A DNA stretch of 23,874 nt from JAXDJJ01 sp034665745 (GTDB lineage: Bacteria > Actinomycetota > CADDZG01 > WHSQ01), in the NCBI GenBank assembly GCA_034665745.1, contig JAXDJJ010000087.1, positions 1 to 23,874 on the forward strand. The letters are read 5' to 3'. The first letter of the stretch is position 1. Every line of letters starts with the position of its first letter. The notes under the pieces were generated by a model, which worked only from the letters and a program-made list of their open reading frames with translations, made no database searches and was not told the DNA's origin. Both the position numbers and the translations under genes were made by a program. Positions 1 through 7,062 of the stretch are shown here, in pieces.

Positions 1-567
1 CGCATGGAACAAGCGATCATCTCTGGGATCGCCCACGACACATCCGAAGCAAAGGTGACGATCAAAGCCGTCCCCGACCAGCCGGGTATCGCGGCCCGTG
101 TCTTTCGCCCACTTGCCGACGAGAGCGTGAACATCGACATGATCGTCCAGAACTCGTCGGAGGACGGCACCACGGACATCTTCTTCACCGTTCCGAAAGA
201 CGACCTGCGCCGAGCCGAGCCGATCCTCCAGAAGATCGCGTCCGACGTCGGTGCCCAAGGTGTCGAAACCGATTCCAGCATCGCGAAGATCTCTCTCGTT
301 GGTGCGGGGATGAAGACGCACCCCGGGGTCGCGGCGGACATGTTCGATGCCCTCGCGGACTCGGGCATCAACATCGAGATCATCTCGACGTCATCGATCC
401 GGATCTCGTGCGTCATCGCTGCCTCCGAGGTCGAGCGCGCGGTCAAGGCGATCCACGACAAGTTCGAGTTGTCGTCCGAGGCGGTGCTTCGCGAGGAACA
501 TCCCGAGACCGCCACCGGTCAACTCGAAGCTCTGCGTGCCGACGGCAAGCCGTTGGAGACGAAATGA
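1..567 (+). CDS. lysC: Aspartate kinase, C-terminal regulatory part (5' end outside window)
   Basis: This is the ACT-domain half of aspartate kinase, which phosphorylates aspartate in the first step of lysine, threonine, methionine and diaminopimelate synthesis. Two ACT repeats are visible: one around VPDQPGIAARVF with NIDMIVQN, the second around SLVGAGMKTHPGVAADMF with NIEIISTSSIRIS, the effector-binding signature. The frame is open to the left edge, so the kinase domain lies outside. The ATG at 4-6 (MEQAIISGIAHD) sits where the internally initiated beta subunit of the Corynebacterium and Bacillus enzymes begins, so a separate short product is possible. The stop codon overlaps the asd start (ATGA), which fits the classic lysC-asd operon. 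I am confident of the family; the internal start is inference from known relatives. Confidence 0.93.
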   Translation, partial: RMEQAIISGIAHDTSEAKVTIKAVPDQPGIAARVFRPLADESVNIDMIVQNSSEDGTTDIFFTVPKDDLRRAEPILQKIASDVGAQGVETDSSIAKISLVGAGMKTHPGVAADMFDALADSGINIEIISTSSIRISCVIAASEVERAVKAIHDKFELSSEAVLREEHPETATGQLEALRADGKPLETK

Positions 568-1589
568 GGGTAGTAGTCGTTGGCGCGACCGGCGCGGTCG
601 GCCTGACCATCCTTTCGATCCTGGACGAGCGGTCGTTCCCGGTCGACGAACTCATCCCCGTCGCGTCGCCGCGTTCGATCGGGCGCAAACTTCCGTTCGG
701 CAAGGGTGACGTCGAAGTGGTCGGCCTGACTCCCGAGGTATTCGATGGTGCCGACCTCGCTATCTTCGACGTTGAGGATCCCCTTGCTGCAGAGTGGGCG
801 CCGATCGCTGCGGAACACGGCGCGGTAGTCGTCGACAACTCGGCTGCGTGGCGGATGGACCCCGACGTTCCACTCGTGGTGCCGGAGATCAATCCCGGCG
901 CGGTTACAACGCGTCCCAAAGGCATCATCGCGAGCCCCAACTGCACGACCTTGGCGATGATCGTTCCCCTTGCCGCTCTTCACAGGCAGACCCCGGTCGA
1001 GCGCTTGATCCTTGCCAGCTACCAGGCGGCTTCTGGGGCGGGCAAGGGCGGGATCGATGACCTCTGGGACCAGACGGTGACGGTTGCGAAGTCGCCAGAC
1101 GACGCTACCGAGGGACTTGCCAGGAACGTTCTCAGCACCGGAACGACTTTCACCCACCCCATCGCGATGAACTTCATCCCGCAATGCGGTTCGGTGAAGG
1201 ACGACGGGTACACGAGCGAAGAGCTCAAGCTCTGCTTCGAAACGCGCAAGATCATGGATCTCCCCGAACTGATGGTCACTGCTACGTGCGTTCGGGTTCC
1301 CGTTGCGGTGTCGCATGGGGTTGCCGTCCACGCGGAGTTCCGAGACCCGATCGACCCCGACCACGCACGCAAGTGGTTGTCAGAAGCCGATGGTGTCGAG
1401 GTGCTCGATGATCCTGCGCACTCGGTCTTTCCCACCGCGCTGCAGGCTGCCGGTCTCGATGCCTGTTTCGTCGGCCGGATACGTAAGGACCCCTTCAACG
1501 AACGTGCTCTCGAGATGTTCTGCGTTGCGGACAACCTCCGCAAGGGAGCTGCGTTGAACACCGTTCAGATCGCGGAACTCCTCGTCTAA
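564..1589 (+). CDS. asd: Aspartate-semialdehyde dehydrogenase
   Basis: This enzyme reduces aspartyl phosphate to aspartate semialdehyde with NADPH, the branch step to lysine/diaminopimelate, threonine and methionine. The 341-residue length is normal. An N-terminal Rossmann motif (VVGATGAVG, residues 5-13) is followed by the active-site cysteine in SPNCTT (Cys127), a QAASGAGKGG loop (154-163) and the catalytic histidine in RVPVAVSHG (His251). The ATG at 564 was chosen because it begins exactly at the Rossmann strand and overlaps the lysC stop as ATGA. A longer open frame starting at 408 only adds 52 Arg-rich residues that are a shadow of lysC. Translational coupling with lysC is expected. Confidence 0.96.
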   Translation: MRVVVVGATGAVGLTILSILDERSFPVDELIPVASPRSIGRKLPFGKGDVEVVGLTPEVFDGADLAIFDVEDPLAAEWAPIAAEHGAVVVDNSAAWRMDPDVPLVVPEINPGAVTTRPKGIIASPNCTTLAMIVPLAALHRQTPVERLILASYQAASGAGKGGIDDLWDQTVTVAKSPDDATEGLARNVLSTGTTFTHPIAMNFIPQCGSVKDDGYTSEELKLCFETRKIMDLPELMVTATCVRVPVAVSHGVAVHAEFRDPIDPDHARKWLSEADGVEVLDDPAHSVFPTALQAAGLDACFVGRIRKDPFNERALEMFCVADNLRKGAALNTVQIAELLV

Positions 1590-2528
1590 GTGCCCGACAG
1601 AGTTCTCATCACCGGTGGCGCCGGCTTCATAGGTTCACATCTCTGCGAACACTTCCTGGATCGTGGCGCCGAGGTCGAGTGCCTGGACAACTTCTTGACC
1701 GGGTCGCGTGACAACGTGGCACATCTCGCCGATAACCCGGCGTTCCAACTCGTGGAACACGACATCACAACGCCGTACTTCCCAGCAACCGCACCGACGC
1801 TGGTGCTCCACTTCGCATCGCCGGCTAGTCCGCCTCAATATCTCGCGAACCCGATCCACACACTGAAGGTCGGTGGTCTGGGTTCGTTGCATGCCCTCGG
1901 TATCGCCAAAGCCTCAGGTGCTCGGTTCTTGCTCGCGTCGACATCGGAGATCTACGGGGACCCGACGGTTAGTCCACAGCCGGAGACGTACTGGGGCAAT
2001 GTCTCGAGCACTGGACCTCGCGGCGTCTATGACGAGGCCAAACGTTATTCCGAAGCGATAACGATGGCCTATCACCGAGCGCATGGTGTGGACACGCGCA
2101 TAGTCCGCATCTTCAATACCTACGGGCCGCGCCTCACGCCCGGCGATGGTCGAGCGATTCCCAACTTCATGAGTCAGGCGCTGTCCGGTGCCCCCCTAAC
2201 GATCTATGGCGACGGATCCCAAACGCGCAGTTTCTGTTACGTCGACGATCTCGTGCAGGGGATCGCAGTGTTGATCGAGCGTGGGGGGGCCGAGCCGGTG
2301 AACCTCGGGAACCCAGACGAACGCACGATCCTCGAGCTCGCCGAGCTCATCATTGACGTGACCGGCTCGGATTCCAAGATCGGGTTCGAACCCCTTCCAG
2401 AGGATGACCCCAAGGTCAGATGCCCGGACATCACACTGGCCCGCGATCTGCTCGGTTGGGAACCGGCCGTGTCCCTAGAGGACGGGTTGGGGCGCACGCT
2501 GGAGTGGTTCCGCTCAGAGCTTGTTTAG
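1590..2528 (+). CDS. UDP-glucuronate decarboxylase (UDP-xylose synthase), SDR family
   Basis: The 312-residue protein is an extended short-chain dehydrogenase that most resembles UDP-glucuronate decarboxylases, which turn UDP-glucuronate into UDP-xylose for polysaccharide or glycan assembly. The NAD-binding GGAGFIG is at residues 9-15 and the catalytic Tyr147/Lys151 are in GVYDEAKR. TSEIYGDP (118-125) and the PQPETYWGNV and FNTYGPR segments are typical of this subgroup rather than of UDP-glucose 4-epimerases. It starts with GTG immediately after the asd stop codon, with no visible Shine-Dalgarno, so it is probably translated by coupling in the lysC-asd transcript. That coupling of amino-acid and sugar-nucleotide genes is incidental or lineage-specific. 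A dTDP-glucose dehydratase is the main alternative and is less likely. Confidence 0.85.
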   Translation: MPDRVLITGGAGFIGSHLCEHFLDRGAEVECLDNFLTGSRDNVAHLADNPAFQLVEHDITTPYFPATAPTLVLHFASPASPPQYLANPIHTLKVGGLGSLHALGIAKASGARFLLASTSEIYGDPTVSPQPETYWGNVSSTGPRGVYDEAKRYSEAITMAYHRAHGVDTRIVRIFNTYGPRLTPGDGRAIPNFMSQALSGAPLTIYGDGSQTRSFCYVDDLVQGIAVLIERGGAEPVNLGNPDERTILELAELIIDVTGSDSKIGFEPLPEDDPKVRCPDITLARDLLGWEPAVSLEDGLGRTLEWFRSELV

Positions 2529-2556
2529 CTGAATCCCCCTTTTGTCCCTTCTTTCG

Positions 2557-2606
2557 CTCAAGTTACGTAGGGAATTGTCCGTTCTATTCATGGACACTCA
2601 CTTGAG
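2557..2606 (+). repeat. Separated inverted repeat upstream of small secreted protein
   Basis: CTCAAGT (2557-2563) and ACTTGAG (2600-2606) are perfect inverted arms 36 nt apart in the gap before the gene at 2659. They could be an operator pair or chance; the arms are short. No convincing -35/-10 pair was found. Confidence 0.25.
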
Positions 2607-2647
2607 ATGTCAGTCGATCCTTATTGGGTTGGCTTCCCGGCGGCAAC

Positions 2648-2653
2648 AGGAGG
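2648..2653 (+). promoter_or_regulatory. Ribosome binding site fixing the GTG start at 2659
   Basis: AGGAGG lies 5 nt before GTG 2659-2661. It decides the start: upstream in-frame codons (2542, 2590) have no such site and would bury the signal peptide. Confidence 0.75.
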
Positions 2654-2658
2654 AAGTT

Positions 2659-3117
2659 GTGACGAAGAAAAGCATCGCCCTTTCGATGTCCCTCGCAATA
2701 CTTGGAGGGCTACTTGCTTCGGCGTTCACTGCCACATCCCAGGCAGCGACGGTCAAATCTCACGCCACCGAATTCACAACGCCTCTTAAGTATGCGGATG
2801 GCCAATTCTCGGGACGCTTGGCAGGTAAGCGGTTCCTCTGTCTGCAGGACCAGGATGTCGTGATCATGAAGGACCTGGCGTCCGGGCTCGAGAAGGTTAC
2901 GGTTGCTCACCTGAACGTAGGCACGCGCGTATGGCAGAACTTCGGAGAAGCCAAATTCACCGCGAAGCACCCGGCTCTCGACATCACCAACCGCCGCAAG
3001 CGCAACCGTGCATTGCACGGCACGTACTTCGCAAAATTTGTTGAGTCCCCCGTCGCAGCTGGGTATGGGAAGGCGGGCATCTGCCTAGGTGATCGGTCGG
3101 CAAAGGTCGAGATCTAA
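2659..3117 (+). CDS. Small secreted protein of unknown function
   Basis: A 152-residue protein that I do not recognise. It starts with GTG behind a strong AGGAGG. Residues 1-29 form a clear Sec signal peptide: a basic MTKK, then a hydrophobic core (ALSMSLAILGGLLASAF), with cleavage likely after SQA. The mature part is about 120 residues, basic and mixed in character, with two cysteines (RFLCLQ and GICLGD) that could form one disulfide outside the cell. No enzyme motif is visible. It stands alone between the UDP-xylose synthase and the DUF4012 gene, and a hairpin plus U-rich tract downstream (3194-3230) probably ends its transcript. It is likely a real gene given the signal peptide and ribosome site; function is unknown. 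Confidence 0.75.
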   Translation: MTKKSIALSMSLAILGGLLASAFTATSQAATVKSHATEFTTPLKYADGQFSGRLAGKRFLCLQDQDVVIMKDLASGLEKVTVAHLNVGTRVWQNFGEAKFTAKHPALDITNRRKRNRALHGTYFAKFVESPVAAGYGKAGICLGDRSAKVEI

Positions 3118-3145
3118 GCATCCGATCTGTAATTCTCGACGTTGC

Positions 3146-3173
3146 GGCCGGCCGTGATCGGGCACGTCCGGCC
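3146..3173 (+). repeat. GC-rich hairpin in 3' region of the secreted protein gene
   Basis: GGCCGG (3146-3151) pairs with CCGGCC (3168-3173), and inside it CGTG (3153-3156) pairs with CACG (3163-3166), leaving a 6-nt loop and one C/T mismatch. It has no U-tract of its own and may work with the terminator just downstream. Confidence 0.45.
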
Positions 3174-3189
3174 GTACGTCGGTTCGTCA

Positions 3190-5052
3190 GTGAGGACCCG
3201 TCCCACTTTGGGGCGGGTCCTTCTTTTCCTCGGGCTGCTTCTTCTCCTCGATCTCGTGGGGGCCACTTTCATCACGGTGTTCCAGGTCCGGTCGGCGGCG
3301 AACTCTCTCGAGGGCTCACTCTTAGCACTCCGTCGTGACGATGTCACCGCCGCAACCCTAGAGATTGCGGATGCTCGAGCATCGGCTGCCGCGGCCCGCG
3401 ATCTCGTCGGTCACCCAGGTTTCAGGCTCCTGCGTGCTCTGCCTCTGGTCGGCGACGATGCTGACGGTCTCGAGACCCTTGTTTCGGTCGTCGAGCTGAG
3501 TTCGGCTGCGGGTACTCGTCTGGTCGACGGCCTGGATGCGATCGGCGCCCGCGAGGGGGGCATCTTCAAGGCTCTGTACTCCGGGGGCCGTGTGAACCTC
3601 GACGGTCTCGAACGCTTAGGAGATGTGGGGACAGATGCCGGAGAGTCGATAGACGCTGCTCGCGCCATCTTGGACGACCGGCCCGTTGTCCATCTCGGTC
3701 TCCTGACCCGTTCGCTCGAACAAGCACAACGCCGCCTCGCAACCCTCGACGAAGTGATCGCGCACGGCAGCATGGTTGCGCGTGTGCTGCCGGGGATGGT
3801 GGGACAGGATGGGCCGCGCCGCTACCTGCTCGCGTTCCAAAGTCCGAGCGAAGCGCGTGGCGGCGGCGGATTGATCGGGGTATTCGGGATCCTCTCCGCG
3901 AGCGACGGCCGCGTCCGACTTGACGAAGTGTCACCGATCGAGGACCTCGGCCCCCGGGTACACCCACCCGTTACCGCCCCGCACTCGTATGAGGAGCTCT
4001 ACGGTCGGTCGTCCGCCCTCAAGGACTGGCGTCAGGCGAACATGAGCCCTAACTTCCCCTCCACATCACGTGTGCTCCTCGATATGTACGAGCGCGTGCG
4101 CAACGAAAGACTTGATGGGGTCATCGCGATGGATCCGATGGCACTCGGTGAGCTCACTCGAGGTACCGGAGGTTTGAAGGCTGCCGGCTGGCACAAGACG
4201 ATCACCCGGAACAATGCTCGTCGGATCCTGCTGTTTCGCATCTACAAGCACTTCGTCAATCGCGAGAAGGTTCAGAACCTCTATCTGCGTTCGCTCGTTG
4301 ACGAGCTTTGGGCTCGAGTGGGATCGGGGGACGTCGATGTTGCCAAGCTGATCTCAGGCTTCGACGAGTCGATCGCCAAACAACACCTCAAGATCTATTC
4401 GGCCGATACAGCCGAGCAGTCGCTTCTGGCTAAGCTTGACGTGACCGCTGATCCTTCAAGTGTGGTTGGACCACTCCAGTCCATCTACAACAACAACAGC
4501 GTGGGGAACAAGCTCGACTTTTTCCTGCGGCGCGAACAATCGGTGGACATCACACTCGATGCTGACGGCACTGCGCACGTGCGCTCGGCGATCACCCTGA
4601 CGAACGACGTTCCGACGAAGGGATTACGAGCGGCTGGTCGATCGGGTATCAGGGATGGGCTTGCTCTCGGGGTTAACCGAATGGCCTTGTACTTCATGCT
4701 GCCGAAAGGCTCCCGTCTAGCCCGCTACGAGATCGATGGCCAGAAGGTCTTCGCGTTCCGGGGAAGAGATGATGGGTTCCCGGTCGCGTGGCAGTTGCTG
4801 CAGATGGATCCAGAAGCGACTGCGGAAGCGATAGTCACCTACACGCTGCCCGATGCCATCGATCCTGATGGCATGTTCTCGTTCACGTTGTGGCCGCAGA
4901 CGACCGCTCGCCCGGATTCCTATTCGCTTACCGTGACCGCCCCGGCGAGCCGAAGCTTCGTTTCGTCGGACGGCCCGAAAAGGGGCATCTCGGTCACCGG
5001 GTCGCTCAAAACCCCGCGAACCGTCTCTTTAAGCCTCGTTGATGACCATTGA
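3190..5052 (+). CDS. DUF4012 domain membrane-anchored protein
   Basis: The protein matches the DUF4012 family, found in actinobacteria and other bacteria, often near exopolysaccharide or capsule genes; its biochemical role is not established. One N-terminal membrane helix (VLLFLGLLLLLDLVGATFI) is followed by a coiled stretch with the LLRALPLVGDDADGLETL region usual in this family, then the large extracytoplasmic domain with RRYLLAFQSPSEARGGGGLIG. From GTG 3190 it has 620 residues. The frame is open from TTG 3142, but the stretch 3142-3230 holds two hairpins, one with a U-tract, so the earlier start is unlikely. GTG 3190 gives a basic RTRPT just before the helix; TTG 3208 is an alternative. 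No Shine-Dalgarno is seen. The nearby UDP-xylose synthase fits a cell-envelope role (inference). Confidence 0.82.
   Translation: MRTRPTLGRVLLFLGLLLLLDLVGATFITVFQVRSAANSLEGSLLALRRDDVTAATLEIADARASAAAARDLVGHPGFRLLRALPLVGDDADGLETLVSVVELSSAAGTRLVDGLDAIGAREGGIFKALYSGGRVNLDGLERLGDVGTDAGESIDAARAILDDRPVVHLGLLTRSLEQAQRRLATLDEVIAHGSMVARVLPGMVGQDGPRRYLLAFQSPSEARGGGGLIGVFGILSASDGRVRLDEVSPIEDLGPRVHPPVTAPHSYEELYGRSSALKDWRQANMSPNFPSTSRVLLDMYERVRNERLDGVIAMDPMALGELTRGTGGLKAAGWHKTITRNNARRILLFRIYKHFVNREKVQNLYLRSLVDELWARVGSGDVDVAKLISGFDESIAKQHLKIYSADTAEQSLLAKLDVTADPSSVVGPLQSIYNNNSVGNKLDFFLRREQSVDITLDADGTAHVRSAITLTNDVPTKGLRAAGRSGIRDGLALGVNRMALYFMLPKGSRLARYEIDGQKVFAFRGRDDGFPVAWQLLQMDPEATAEAIVTYTLPDAIDPDGMFSFTLWPQTTARPDSYSLTVTAPASRSFVSSDGPKRGISVTGSLKTPRTVSLSLVDDH
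3194..3230 (+). terminator. Probable Rho-independent terminator overlapping the DUF4012 start
   Basis: GGACCCG (3194-3200) pairs with CGGGTCC (3214-3220), extended by CCC (3202-3204) with GGG (3211-3213), and is followed by the pyrimidine tract TTCTTTTCCT. It would end the transcript of the secreted protein. It lies inside the predicted 5' coding sequence of the DUF4012 gene, so it could also act as an attenuator. Confidence 0.55.
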
Positions 5053-5070
5053 ACTAGGTATTTCACGCAG

Positions 5071-5098
5071 TCAACGCGGCCCCCGCACGGGCCGATAA
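5071..5098 (+). promoter_or_regulatory. Possible sigma-28 (FliA/WhiG)-type promoter before the HD-GYP gene
   Basis: TCAA (5071-5074), a 16-nt spacer and GCCGATAA (5091-5098) resemble the FliA/WhiG consensus TAAA-N15-GCCGATAA. The predicted start of transcription (about 5104-5106) coincides with ATG 5106, giving a leaderless mRNA. The -10 overlaps the terminator stem below, so chance similarity is possible. Confidence 0.35.
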
Positions 5099-5105
5099 CC
5101 TTTTT
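5077..5105 (+). terminator. Rho-independent terminator after the DUF4012 gene
   Basis: CGGCCC (5077-5082) pairs with GGGCCG (5089-5094) around a 6-nt loop, then ATAACC and TTTTT (5101-5105). It is short but well placed 25 nt after the stop codon. The U-tract ends directly at the ATG of the next gene. Confidence 0.5.
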
Positions 5106-6938
5106 ATGGCAGTGAGCGAGAGCGCCTCTCAGGCTCATCCGTTCCAGGTGCACCCTGGCTTCGACATCCGCCCCTACCTGCCGCACGCGCTGGCCGCGAC
5201 GTTAGCGGTCTTCGGTCTTCCTGCCGCGTGCGTGCTTGGGCTCGTCATGTTCGCGAATCCCGACCCGTCCGTCGTCGTCACGTCGATCCTCAGCATCTCG
5301 TTATCGACCGTTGCGTCTGTCATCGGCAACAGCGTGTGGATGCGCCATCCCGCTTCGGCCGAGGTGTCGTTCGGCGATCTGATGATCTGGGGATGGTGGC
5401 GCCGCAGACGAGCGGAGGGACAACTCGACCGCGGTACGCGCATGCTCGGCCTCGATCGGCGCGGCCAACCGGTCCAGCGGATCAGGATCACGCAAGATCG
5501 CCAGCTGAAAGTTCTGCATGAGCTGAACGACGCCTTAGAGGCCAAGGATCCGTACACGCGTGGTCACTCGGAGCGCGTCGAGCGACACGTCTACCGCACT
5601 GCAGCCGCGATGGGATTGTCGGTCCACGATCTTCAAGAACTGAGGATGGCCGCCGCCCTTCATGACATCGGCAAGATCCGTGTCCCCGACCGCATCATCA
5701 GAAAACCTGGAAAGCTCACCGCAGAAGAGCGCGCGGTGATGGAAGAGCACAGCGTCGTGGGGGCCTGGATGCTCTCGCACGTTGCAAGCGCCGACGTGAT
5801 CGGGGCCGTGCGCCATCACCACGAGCGTTGGGATGGCAAGGGGTACCCGGATGGGCTGGCAGGAACGGACATCCCCTTGTACGCGCGCATCATCGCGGTG
5901 TGCGACACGTTCGACGCGATCACCTCGACCCGGCCCTATAGAGCGCGCGCCGAACGTGAACGCGCGATCACAGTCTTGAAGGAAGAGACGGCGAGCCAGT
6001 TCGACCCGATGGCGGTCGAGGCGTTCTTGAATGCTCTGCCTGCCAAGGTGCCCGTGACTGCGATGCTTCTGATCATCCCCGGTGCAGGCCGGTTGTTCCG
6101 CGAGATGGCGCGCGCGTTCAAGCGGGCGGGCGCTGCAAGCCTCGTTGGGGCTACGACTGCTGCATCGGCTTCGGTCCTCATCGGCGCCGCTGCGGTTATC
6201 CCTGTGATCGACAGGCTTCCGGTCAAGGTGCCGGAGCCGGTAGCTGCGGCAGCAGATCCATCCCAGGATCAGGAAGCCGTGTCCTCGTTCGAAGCTGCCG
6301 CGGGAACGCGTGCGCTTCCGACTGCGGCCCGCGATATCCCCGGCCGCGTGCGGTTGGGCCGCGTCGAGGAGGGTGAGACTCGCACCTTCGCTCTGCCCGT
6401 GGTGGGTCTCGTGCCCGTCGACGAGGTGGCGCCGGGCGACGAAACCGTAGACGTCGCGCCGGGGATCCCCGTGGTCGGTGTGGTCGAGGAAAACACCGAG
6501 GACGAGCAAGGCGCGTCCGAAGAGCACCGCCAGAACGAGGACAAGGGCAACTCCGACGGATCCAAGGGCAAGGACAACTCCGACCCGGTCGCCGAGGATC
6601 CTGCAACCGATGACGGGCCCGGCAACTCCGGCGGCAACGGGAACGCGGGAGGCAACGGGAACGGCAACGGCCATACCGATGAGGGCGACGCCGCCACCGA
6701 CCCCGGCAACGCCGGCGGTAACGGGAACGGCAACGGCAACGCGGGAGGAAACGGCAACGGTCATACCGATGAGGGCGACCCCGCTACCGATCCCGGCAAC
6801 TCGGGCGGTGGCAACTCCGGAGGGAACGGGAATGGCAACGGGAACGGTCACTCCGAAGAATCGGGAGCGTCCGACCCTGCCCCCGGAAACTCTGGCGGTA
6901 GCAACTCCGGTGGCAATGGCCACGGCCACGGTGGCTAG
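5106..6938 (+). CDS. Membrane HD-GYP domain protein with Gly/Asn-rich C-terminal tail
   Basis: HD-GYP domains hydrolyse cyclic di-GMP. Here the domain spans about residues 130-310: YTRGHSERV (His154), HDIGK (186-190), the HHH cluster at 237-239, GYPDG (246-250) and DTFDAITS (267-274), so the metal site appears complete. Two membrane helices precede it (about 28-50 and 54-75) and a third follows (about 345-368). After that come about 240 residues, probably outside the cell: a moderately conserved stretch, then an acidic, Gly/Asn-rich repetitive tail (about 500-610). The architecture of cytoplasmic phosphodiesterase plus external low-complexity tail is unusual. No Shine-Dalgarno precedes ATG 5106; GTG 5112 is an alternative. 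Substrate and tail function are inferred, not shown. Confidence 0.9.
   Translation: MAVSESASQAHPFQVHPGFDIRPYLPHALAATLAVFGLPAACVLGLVMFANPDPSVVVTSILSISLSTVASVIGNSVWMRHPASAEVSFGDLMIWGWWRRRRAEGQLDRGTRMLGLDRRGQPVQRIRITQDRQLKVLHELNDALEAKDPYTRGHSERVERHVYRTAAAMGLSVHDLQELRMAAALHDIGKIRVPDRIIRKPGKLTAEERAVMEEHSVVGAWMLSHVASADVIGAVRHHHERWDGKGYPDGLAGTDIPLYARIIAVCDTFDAITSTRPYRARAERERAITVLKEETASQFDPMAVEAFLNALPAKVPVTAMLLIIPGAGRLFREMARAFKRAGAASLVGATTAASASVLIGAAAVIPVIDRLPVKVPEPVAAAADPSQDQEAVSSFEAAAGTRALPTAARDIPGRVRLGRVEEGETRTFALPVVGLVPVDEVAPGDETVDVAPGIPVVGVVEENTEDEQGASEEHRQNEDKGNSDGSKGKDNSDPVAEDPATDDGPGNSGGNGNAGGNGNGNGHTDEGDAATDPGNAGGNGNGNGNAGGNGNGHTDEGDPATDPGNSGGGNSGGNGNGNGNGHSEESGASDPAPGNSGGSNSGGNGHGHGG
6661..6810 (+). 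repeat. 90-nt period tandem duplication in the HD-GYP tail
   Basis: Segments 6661-6720 and 6751-6810 match at 53 of 60 positions, with a 90-nt period (30 residues). The unit encodes NGNGHTDEGD followed by ATDPGN and Gly/Asn runs. Surrounding GGCAAC/GGGAAC hexamers make the whole 6610-6930 stretch low complexity. Confidence 0.85.
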
Positions 6939-6970
6939 AAGGGTCCAACCGCTGGCACTCGACCTCTAGC

Positions 6971-7047
6971 TGGTCGGGAAGGGGGGACTTGAACCCCCGG
7001 CCTCCACGTCCCGAACGTGGCGCGCTACCAAGCTGCGCTACTTCCCG
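6971..7047 (-). tRNA. tRNA-Pro (anticodon CGG), CCA encoded
   Basis: On the minus strand the acceptor stem CGGGAAG pairs with CTTCCCG, with C1-G72 and A73 as in bacterial proline tRNAs. The anticodon arm CCACG-TTCGGGA-CGTGG gives anticodon CGG, reading CCG. The T arm contains GGTTCAAGTCC. The CCA end (TGG at 6971-6973 on the plus strand) is encoded. It lies 15 nt after the stop of the phosphatase-like gene on the same strand, so it may be processed from that transcript or use a promoter inside that gene. No terminator was seen beyond it. Confidence 0.96.
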
Positions 7048-7062
7048 TTTACTGGCGGCATC

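Noticed and set aside
408..563. 52-residue N-terminal extension of asd
   Set aside because: Arg-rich shadow of lysC; the Rossmann strand begins exactly at Met 564.
5535..6929. 464-codon open frame antisense to the HD-GYP gene
   Set aside because: Created by codon bias and the Gly/Asn repeats; no domain, while the opposite strand encodes a complete HD-GYP protein.
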